Assembly (NCBI RefSeq): GCF_963681195.1
Contig: NZ_OY808997.1
Span: forward strand, 1,612,001-1,676,000
Length of the DNA: 64,000 nucleotides
DNA from: Vibrio sp. 16
Lineage (GTDB): Bacteria; Pseudomonadota; Gammaproteobacteria; Enterobacterales; Vibrionaceae
Direction: 5' to 3'
Shown: in pieces, positions 58,549-64,000 of the stretch
Layout: each line of letters starts with the position of its first letter
Numbering within the stretch: the first letter of the stretch is position 1
The notes under the pieces: model-generated
Told to the model about the DNA's origin: nothing
Databases searched by the model: none
Seen by the model: only the letters and a program-made list of their open reading frames with translations
Made by a program: the position numbers and the translations under genes

Positions 58549-58980
58549 TTAGAACAAGGTTTGCTGCCTTTTTTCTGGAACTTGTTGGACTTCGCCGTAA
58601 TCGCGCAGTTTATTCATTTTTTGGATATCCAAACGAAGCTCTGTTACATAGCTGTCTCCAACTTTATAGCTTCGCACAACCTCTGCACCACGGATAACGC
58701 CATCAACCGCTCCCGAAGTAAGTTCAGTACCTAATCGTTGATCTTTAAGATCAGCACGCCCGCTAACGCGCATTCCATAGACTTGCTCAGCCAACTCTCG
58801 GTAAGCATCAATTTTGGATGCCCGCATAGCACGTACTTGCTTCTCTTCTTCGTTGCGCCCTTTTTGCTCACTAATGCTGGCATAACCGACCGCCGTAAGC
58901 CAATCTTCAGCTCGCATGGTGCCCAACGGCTGGCAACCAACCATCATCATCACAATCGCGAGTAGAAATACCTTCTTCAT
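58549..58980 (-). CDS. flgP: Flagellar outer membrane lipoprotein FlgP
   Basis: FlgP is an outer membrane lipoprotein of the Vibrio flagellar H ring/disk, needed for motility and colonisation in V. cholerae. The 143 residues have a lipobox MVGC (Cys16). An LPP20-like domain follows, RAMRASKIDAYRELAEQVYG with GVIRGAEVV. It is 8 bp after flgO and probably co-transcribed. Confidence 0.94.
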   Translation of the reverse strand: MKKVFLLAIVMMMVGCQPLGTMRAEDWLTAVGYASISEQKGRNEEEKQVRAMRASKIDAYRELAEQVYGMRVSGRADLKDQRLGTELTSGAVDGVIRGAEVVRSYKVGDSYVTELRLDIQKMNKLRDYGEVQQVPEKRQQTLF

Positions 58981-58988
58981 ATTAGCTC

Positions 58989-59624
58989 CTATGGACGTAG
59001 AATTACGGTGTATGGTTGAGTAATGGTTGGATCGGAGCGGATAAGCACCCCATCTTGCGTACGGATGCTATTAAGCGTATCCAAATCGCGACCAATGCGA
59101 TCAGCAGGTAAGAACCCTTGCGCTGTTGCCACAACCACTCGTGACTGCATTCCCACAACTCGAGCATTCACGAGAACACCACCTTCTTGGCGGAGCATAG
59201 TGCCTGTCAAAACATACTGAATGTCTTGCTCTTGAGCCAAATCTTTCCAATCACGACTAAAGGCAAAATCACCTTGATGAGTCACTTGAATCGACCCTGT
59301 CGTTTTAAAATCAACGACTTTGAATCCACGTCTCTGAAACTGATGGATAAAACCTTCGGATACCGAGTTTCCTAGCCAGTTCGTCGCGTCCATATTTTGC
59401 AAGTCAACAAATGAGGTGACCGCAATAGGCGTGCGGGCAGACACACTGGTATTCGAAATCATTAAGTCTTCCGTCATACTTTCAATAAAAAAGTCAAGAG
59501 TATGACGCGGACTCTCCATCAACATAAACTGGGAACCTGGATAAGGTTCTTTACCGTTGTATATTGGCGCATAGGCACATGCGGTCAAAAACACCACCGG
59601 CACTAACATTAACCATCTTTTCAT
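58989..59624 (-). CDS. flgO: Flagellar outer membrane protein FlgO
   Basis: FlgO is an outer membrane component of the Vibrio flagellar basal body H ring. The 211 residues have a lipoprotein-like signal (LTAC, Cys16). The conserved FlgO domain carries PIAVTSFVDLQNMD, NWLGNSVSEGFIHQFQRRGF and DIQYVLTGTMLRQEGG. It is divergent from flgT and upstream of flgP, as in V. cholerae. Confidence 0.95.
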   Translation of the reverse strand: MKRWLMLVPVVFLTACAYAPIYNGKEPYPGSQFMLMESPRHTLDFFIESMTEDLMISNTSVSARTPIAVTSFVDLQNMDATNWLGNSVSEGFIHQFQRRGFKVVDFKTTGSIQVTHQGDFAFSRDWKDLAQEQDIQYVLTGTMLRQEGGVLVNARVVGMQSRVVVATAQGFLPADRIGRDLDTLNSIRTQDGVLIRSDPTITQPYTVILRP

Positions 59625-59683
59625 TCTCTAATCTCCGATACATTATGGCTCGAGCGAGTGATCTTTTAGCTCTCTTCTAAAAG

Positions 59684-59699
59684 TGGAACGCTCTTTGCT
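59684..59699 (+). promoter_or_regulatory. Candidate sigma-54 promoter of flgT
   Basis: TGGAACGCTCTTTGCT: GG-N10-GC spacing, -12 TTGCT perfect, -24 TGGAAC with one mismatch. It lies 88 bp before flgT. Confidence 0.65.
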
Positions 59700-59787
59700 T
59701 TCCTCAACTGTGCAACGATTAAGAAAAGCGTCACCAAAATTAGCTAAATATTAACAAGCAAAAAATGAACCAACTTGGTACACAGAT

Positions 59788-60921
59788 ATGAAAAGAACAT
59801 TTCTCCTAGCTATAGTTAGCCTATTTATGAGTACTTTCACTCATATTGCCTCTGCTGGCTGGTACGAAGTAACGGGGACGGCAACGGTGGTATCTTCGGA
59901 GGAAGTCGCCCGTGTACACGCTTTAGAAGATGCTCTGTATAAAGCGTTCAAATATTCTGGGGCAGACATTGGCAGCATTTCAAACCTGCGTCCTATGCTG
60001 GAAAGCGATCGCAAGGAGTATCAGTTTAGTAACAGTGAAGTCCGTTATATCTTGGTCGATGAGCAGAAGATTCGACGCGGCGTCATGGTAGTAAAAGCAA
60101 GAATCGATATTTATCCTTCGGCAACAGGTTGCCACGTCGATCAATACAAAAAAACCTTCCTGGTCGGCAATATTGATCTTCTTTCTCCTCAACAAGCCGT
60201 AATGGGACAGGTCTATAACATCGGTGACGACTTCGCCAATGTTATTAACAGACAGTTAGACCAAGAATCTGAAAGCTTCGTGTCCGTTGGTACCACTGAC
60301 TATGAGATTGATAAACGTCACCCAGAGCGCTTGAAAATGATTGCCGAGGATACTGGGGCTCAATACATTATTGGCGGAAAGATTTCAGATCTGACAGCAA
60401 CAATTGAACAAAACCTATTGAAAGATGATGTCATTAATCGCCAGTTTGCTTTAGAAATGACCATCTTTGACGGCAAGACCGGCAATGAGGTCTATAACCG
60501 CAACTATCGTGAAGTCGCCCGTTGGCCGTTTCCAAAAACCAGTCAGGTCGATACCAAGAGCGCGCGCTTTTGGGCATCAACCTACGGCGATATGATGCTA
60601 AGAATCAGCCGTAATATCATGCTGGATCTCGAGTCGGAAGTTTCATGCAAAATCACTCTGCCAGAAGTGGTCGCGAAATGGGGGAATACCATTACTATGG
60701 ATTTAGGGCGCATACACGGCGTAGAAATGGGCGATAAGCTGCAACTTTGGCATACGGGTTCCTTTATTGATCAACGTGGTTTGCCGCGCAACAAGGTTAC
60801 AGAAACGGATATTACGCTGACCGTATCACGAGTCTACGAAAATGAAGCTGAGCTTATTGTTGACCAACCTGAAATGGCCACCAGCATACAAATTGGCGAT
60901 GTGATGCATAAATTACTGTAA
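59788..60921 (+). CDS. flgT: Flagellar H-ring protein FlgT
   Basis: FlgT forms the periplasmic H ring that surrounds the LP ring of the Vibrio Na+ motor and is needed for MotX/MotY assembly. The 377 residues have a signal peptide (about 1-23, ending ASA). An N-terminal domain starts GWYEVTGTATVVSSEEVARV, a middle domain is similar in layout to FlgO (GAQYIIGGKISDL), and a C-terminal small beta domain runs from about 295. It links functionally to motY at 9270. Confidence 0.95.
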   Translation: MKRTFLLAIVSLFMSTFTHIASAGWYEVTGTATVVSSEEVARVHALEDALYKAFKYSGADIGSISNLRPMLESDRKEYQFSNSEVRYILVDEQKIRRGVMVVKARIDIYPSATGCHVDQYKKTFLVGNIDLLSPQQAVMGQVYNIGDDFANVINRQLDQESESFVSVGTTDYEIDKRHPERLKMIAEDTGAQYIIGGKISDLTATIEQNLLKDDVINRQFALEMTIFDGKTGNEVYNRNYREVARWPFPKTSQVDTKSARFWASTYGDMMLRISRNIMLDLESEVSCKITLPEVVAKWGNTITMDLGRIHGVEMGDKLQLWHTGSFIDQRGLPRNKVTETDITLTVSRVYENEAELIVDQPEMATSIQIGDVMHKLL

Positions 60922-60934
60922 ATCAAAACCTTAT

Positions 60935-60964
60935 TTGTAAAACGAGCGCAATTTTTATTAGAAT
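60935..60964 (+). promoter_or_regulatory. Probable promoter of tRNA-Arg
   Basis: The -35 TTGTAA (60935-60940) and -10 TAGAAT (60959-60964) are 18 bp apart, eight bases before the tRNA. The match is moderate. Confidence 0.55.
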
Positions 60965-60972
60965 TAGTGCAT

Positions 60973-61049
60973 GCTCCCGTGGCACAGCTGGATAGCGCGA
61001 TCCCCTCCTAAGGGATAGGTCACAGGTTCGAATCCTGTCGGGAGCGCCA
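60973..61049 (+). tRNA. tRNA-Arg (anticodon CCT)
   Basis: 77 nt, acceptor GCTCCCG/CGGGAGC, anticodon loop CTCCTAA with CCT, T-arm CAGGTTCGAATCCTG, encoded CCA. It reads the rare AGG codon. Confidence 0.97.
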
Positions 61050-61055
61050 TATTTA

Positions 61056-61088
61056 GGGCAGAAAGCTATTTTTCTTTCTGCCCTTTTT
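61056..61088 (+). terminator. Terminator after tRNA-Arg
   Basis: Stem GGGCAGAAAG/CTTTCTGCCC with a CTATTTTT loop, then TTTTT. Confidence 0.92.
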
Positions 61089-61158
61089 CATATCTGAACT
61101 TCAACAACTCTCTCCTTTCATCTAGAATGACTATTAACAAAGTTATCGATAATAGCAG

Positions 61159-61665
61159 ATGAAAAAGAGCAATCTAATCACCAATACGGGTCACCGCTTT
61201 ATTTCAAAAGCCAAAACCGCGTTTAAGATTCACATTCATACCCCCGATGATAAAGTGCTCCATCGCTCTGTGGGCTACATTCGAATTGGTGAAAAAAAGG
61301 GACTTAAAAAAGCAATCAAGCTTCGCAATGAACTTGGTGCCGAGATGTGGGGCAAGTTTTGGCGAAGAATCCTCAAAGACCCTTATTTGATGACGCGTCT
61401 TCCCCACTCATTAGAGCCCAAAATTATTTTTAAGCCGCGCCCAACGAAGGCACATCCAGATGCCAAAGACGAATGCTATATCGCGGCTTGGCGAAACTAT
61501 GATGAAAACGGCAAATTGATCTATCAGAGTGTTGTTTGCTCCATCAAAAAGCATGGACGTTTGGCGGCATACACTAAAACCAAAAAAGCCTTACTTGAAG
61601 CGAACAAAGAGAATCTTGAAATACTGGAATATATGGGACGCTTAAATAGCATTGACTTGAAGTAA
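61159..61665 (+). CDS. Unrecognised basic protein with two AP2-like repeats
   Basis: A 168-residue, strongly basic soluble protein with no signal peptide or membrane segment. It appears to consist of two similar halves: about 20-62 (HIHTPDDKVLHRSVGYIRIG then KKGLKKAIKLRNELG) and about 106-155 (YIAAWRNYDENGKLIYQSVV then KKHGRLAAYTKTKKALLEA). Each gives three strands followed by a helix, as in AP2-like DNA-binding domains of phage and mobile proteins. Function is unknown. It stands alone between tRNA-Arg and an OmpA gene, with its own terminator, and could be a remnant of a mobile element. Confidence 0.75.
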   Translation: MKKSNLITNTGHRFISKAKTAFKIHIHTPDDKVLHRSVGYIRIGEKKGLKKAIKLRNELGAEMWGKFWRRILKDPYLMTRLPHSLEPKIIFKPRPTKAHPDAKDECYIAAWRNYDENGKLIYQSVVCSIKKHGRLAAYTKTKKALLEANKENLEILEYMGRLNSIDLK

Positions 61666-61695
61666 AAAAGCCTTGGTGGATACCAAGGCTTTTTC
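61664..61695. terminator. Terminator after the AP2-like gene
   Basis: Stem AGCCTTGG/CCAAGGCT with a TGGATA-type loop, A-run before and TTTTT after, between convergent genes. Confidence 0.92.
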
Positions 61696-61717
61696 ATTAT
61701 GAAGAAGAGTTTATTGC

Positions 61718-62689
61718 TTATTTCTCTTCGTACTCGAAACCTGGAACTGTCATTTCTACACGGCGGTTCATCATACGGCCTTCTTTGGTCTCATTTGAAG
61801 CCACAGGATTGTTTTCACCTTGACCACTAACCGTGATACGTGAAGCATCAATGCCTTGCGCTTCTAGCTCGTTAGCGACTGCTTGAGCGCGCTTCTCAGA
61901 AAGCTTCTGGTTGTATGCTGCTGCACCTGTTGAGTCAGTGTAACCAACCACCTCTACTGTCGATTGTGGGTATTGGTTCATGAACGCAACAAGCTCGTTC
62001 AATTTCTGAGTGCTTTCTGGTTTTAGCTTAGAGCTGTTCAACTCAAAGTTACCTGAGCCTACAAGTTGAGTATTGAATGATTTCATCACAGGCGCTGCGA
62101 CAACCACTTCTTCTACCACTGTTTCTTCAACAACCATCACCTCTTGTACTGGCTCTGGTGTTGGCTCTGAGCTACCACCAAACTTAGTACGGAAACCAAG
62201 AGTGAATGAGTTCGCGTGGAAAGAAGATACATCGATATCGATGTCGTTGATGTGTTGGTACTCTGCTTGAATGTCGATGTTTTCAAACAGGCTATAGTTC
62301 AAACCAACAGCACCAAATAGATTTTCATCATCTTTGTTGCCGTACTTAACAAACGCCGCACCTGCTTTTACAAACAGATCAATGTCTTCGTTCATTGGGA
62401 ATGAAAGACGTGGTGCAATCGTGTAAGCCGTAAGACCTGCGTCTTTGTAGCCTGCACCCGTTGTTTCACCAAGCGTTTCCAGTCCACCTTCAATGGCAAC
62501 GTACTCATCCACTTCATAGCCTAGGAATGAACCTAGTGCCCATGAATCTTCATCACATGAGCTAGAAGAAGAAGTACATAAGTTGTTCAACCAAGACACA
62601 CCCGCTTTTGCGCCTAGGTAGAATTGAGCATTCGCCGACGCCGAAGCTACAAGAAGAGTTGTTGATATTACCGCTGCTAACTTTTTCAT
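61718..62689 (-). CDS. ompA: OmpA-family outer membrane porin
   Basis: From the ATG at 62689 the 323-residue protein has a signal peptide (about 1-21, ending NAQ/FY). An eight-strand barrel domain (about 22-180) includes a disulfide-capable loop CTSSSSSCDED. A Pro/Val/Glu hinge (about 182-215) leads to a C-terminal OmpA peptidoglycan-binding domain (VEVVGYTDSTGAAAYNQKLS, SGQGENNPVASN). It anchors the outer membrane to the wall. A longer in-frame start adds 11 non-signal residues. The symbol is used in the family sense; vibrios have several paralogues. Confidence 0.92.
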   Translation of the reverse strand: MKKLAAVISTTLLVASASANAQFYLGAKAGVSWLNNLCTSSSSSCDEDSWALGSFLGYEVDEYVAIEGGLETLGETTGAGYKDAGLTAYTIAPRLSFPMNEDIDLFVKAGAAFVKYGNKDDENLFGAVGLNYSLFENIDIQAEYQHINDIDIDVSSFHANSFTLGFRTKFGGSSEPTPEPVQEVMVVEETVVEEVVVAAPVMKSFNTQLVGSGNFELNSSKLKPESTQKLNELVAFMNQYPQSTVEVVGYTDSTGAAAYNQKLSEKRAQAVANELEAQGIDASRITVSGQGENNPVASNETKEGRMMNRRVEMTVPGFEYEEK

Positions 62690-63021
62690 TATTATTTCCT
62701 TATTGATACGCAAAATATACATTACGTAATTTATCTCACACTCAATAACAAACTGTTACGGTATGAACAGTTAATAAGATATACCTTATCTCATTATTAG
62801 TACAAATCGAATGACAACATAATTAACGTTTATCGACAATCCTGTACACATTCTCACTTTTGAAACACAAAACTAGAGCAAGTTGGGAGGTTATTAACTG
62901 TTGTATTTTCAATGATGTACTAAATCTGATCTCAACCAAGTAGCCCTTCTCGTTGCTCAACATAATAATCATGCGAATACGCTGGTGGCAGAAACCTCCT
63001 TACACCGTAAATAGAACTGCG
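62690..63021. other. Gene-free region upstream of ompA
   Basis: About 330 AT-rich bases between ompA and the gltX terminator. It must carry the ompA promoter and leader. No ORF with a recognisable product, RNA gene or operator was identified. Confidence 0.4.
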
Positions 63022-63055
63022 CGCAAAAAAAAGCCGCAGTATTTACACTGCGGCT
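63022..63055 (-). terminator. Terminator after gltX
   Basis: Stem AGCCGCAGT/ACTGCGGCT with an ATTTAC loop (plus-strand reading) and TTTTTTTT on the minus strand, 18 bp after the gltX stop. Confidence 0.92.
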
Positions 63056-63072
63056 CAACCTTATCGGTGTTG

Positions 63073-64000
63073 TTATGCGTTTGCTTCACGCTCAGCGATG
63101 AATTCAAGCGCCATCTTGATACGAGCAACACAACGCTCTTTACCAATCTGCTCCATAACTGCATCAACAGATGGAGACTGACCACCACCCGTTACTGCAA
63201 CGCGCAATGGCATACCAATTTTACCCATGCCGATTTCTAGCTCTTCACAAACAGCGGCAATAACCCCTTCTTTAATGTTTGCCGTTGTCCACTCTGCTAA
63301 CGCTTCCGCTTTAGCAAGAGCAAGCTCTAGAGGCTCTTTAGCAACGCCGCGTAGGTGCTTCTTCGCCGCACCGGCTTCAAACTCAGAAAAATCTTCGTAG
63401 AAGTAACGAATTTGCTCAGCCAACTCAACAAGAGTGTTACAACGCTCACCAACCAGTTTGATCACTTCTGTAATTGCAGGACCGTTTTCAATATTTAGGT
63501 TCTGATTATCTAAATGCCACTGCAAATGCTCTGCAACATATTCTGGTTCTGAGGTCTTGATGTAGTGGTTGTTCAACCAAAGCAACTTGTCGGTGTTAAA
63601 CGCCGATGCAGATTTAGAAATAGCATTGAGCGTAAACAGATTGATCATTTCTTCGCGAGAGAAGATTTCTTGGTCGCCATGAGACCAACCTAGACGCACT
63701 AAGTAGTTATTAAGAGCATTTGGTAGGTAACCTTCATCGCGGTATTGCATCACTGAAACAGCGCCATGGCGCTTAGATAGCTTGGCACCATCATCACCCA
63801 AGATCATTGCACAGTGAGCGAAAGTTGGAACCGGAGCACCCAGAGCTTCATAGATGTTGATTTGACGAGGCGTGTTGTTGATGTGGTCTTCACCGCGAAC
63901 AACATGCGTGATGCCCATATCCCAGTCATCGGCAACAACAACAAAGTTGTAAGTTGGCGCACCGTCGGTACGACGAATGATTAAATCGTCCAGCTGGCTG
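63073..64000 (-). CDS. gltX: Glutamate-tRNA ligase, C-terminal part
   Basis: GltX charges tRNA-Glu with glutamate. The gene enters from the right edge. The visible 308 residues begin in the catalytic domain ([20 protein letters not shown] then [13 protein letters not shown]), contain the class I KMSKS-type loop as KLSKRHG, and continue into the anticodon-binding helical domain ending [12 protein letters not shown]. No damage is visible. The N-terminal HIGH motif lies outside the window. Confidence 0.97.
   Translation of the reverse strand, partial: SQLDDLIIRRTDGAPTYNFVVVADDWDMGITHVVRGEDHINNTPRQINIYEALGAPVPTFAHCAMILGDDGAKLSKRHGAVSVMQYRDEGYLPNALNNYLVRLGWSHGDQEIFSREEMINLFTLNAISKSASAFNTDKLLWLNNHYIKTSEPEYVAEHLQWHLDNQNLNIENGPAITEVIKLVGERCNTLVELAEQIRYFYEDFSEFEAGAAKKHLRGVAKEPLELALAKAEALAEWTTANIKEGVIAAVCEELEIGMGKIGMPLRVAVTGGGQSPSVDAVMEQIGKERCVARIKMALEFIAEREANA

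Noticed and set aside
59757..59773. Sigma-54 site upstream of flgO on the minus strand
   Set aside because: TGGTTC and TTGCT are present, but GG and GC are 11 bp apart instead of 10, so it is not listed as a promoter although flgOP is expected to be sigma-54 dependent.
60973..61665. tRNA-Arg as the attachment site of an integrated island
   Set aside because: There is no integrase, no repeated tRNA 3' end and only one unusual gene before core genes resume.

Overview
The window is chromosomal DNA from a Vibrio, most likely of the Harveyi clade or a close relative. The Rnf and NutA proteins, the sodium-motor protein MotY with its neighbour rnt, the FlgO/FlgP/FlgT set and the flaC/flaD-type polar flagellins all read as Vibrio. 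There is no prophage, integrase, CRISPR array or large island. The content is mostly core genome, with a few local rearrangements. Gene calls rest on recognising protein families by eye; no database search was run.

Layout. 1-1300: the start of uvrB (cut by the left edge) with a LexA box, an AT-rich gap containing a DnaA-box dyad, and tRNA-Asn. 1506-8670: rnfABCDGE-nth-gloA, i.e. the Rnf electron-transport complex plus two repair/detoxification genes. 8784-15736: a Fur-box gene (DUF2753-like), motY facing rnt, a Na+/H+ antiporter-family gene, dapA-bamC, and gcvR-bcp. 15799-25296: a chemoreceptor, perM-tusA-like, bepA-arsC-like-wrbA-like-DUF2069, a MITE-like element, a DUF2066 gene and uraA. 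25346-37785: ybaK, a frameshifted nutA, the hemA-prfA-prmC-sirB2-sirB1-kdsA operon read leftward, and lolB-ispE-prs then pth-ychF read rightward.

38054-40715 is a dense array of 20 tRNA genes (10 Leu-UAG, 6 Gln-UUG, 4 Met) built partly from 315-bp tandem repeats. It carries four decayed tRNA-Gln copies and eight copies of a conserved hairpin placed just before tRNA-Leu genes. 40851-60921 is a polar flagellar region: flaD, flaC, flgL, flgK, flgJ-flgB, cheR, cheV on the minus strand, flgA-flgM-flgN on the plus strand, then flgP/flgO (minus) and flgT (plus). Sigma-54-like sites precede flgB, flgF, flgK, flaC and flgT, and sigma-28-like sites precede flaD, flgM and the chemoreceptor. This fits the known Vibrio flagellar hierarchy. 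The right end has tRNA-Arg, an unrecognised two-repeat protein, an OmpA-family porin and the C-terminal part of gltX (cut by the right edge).

Most notable points: nutA is broken by a perfect 11-bp tandem duplication whose loss would restore the frame; the tRNA array has a covarying inter-gene hairpin; a 260-bp element with terminal inverted repeats and flanking TA supplies the stop codon of the DUF2069 gene; RnfC has a 45-residue tandem repeat tail; Bcp has lost its resolving cysteine; and a DUF2753-like gene sits behind a perfect Fur box.
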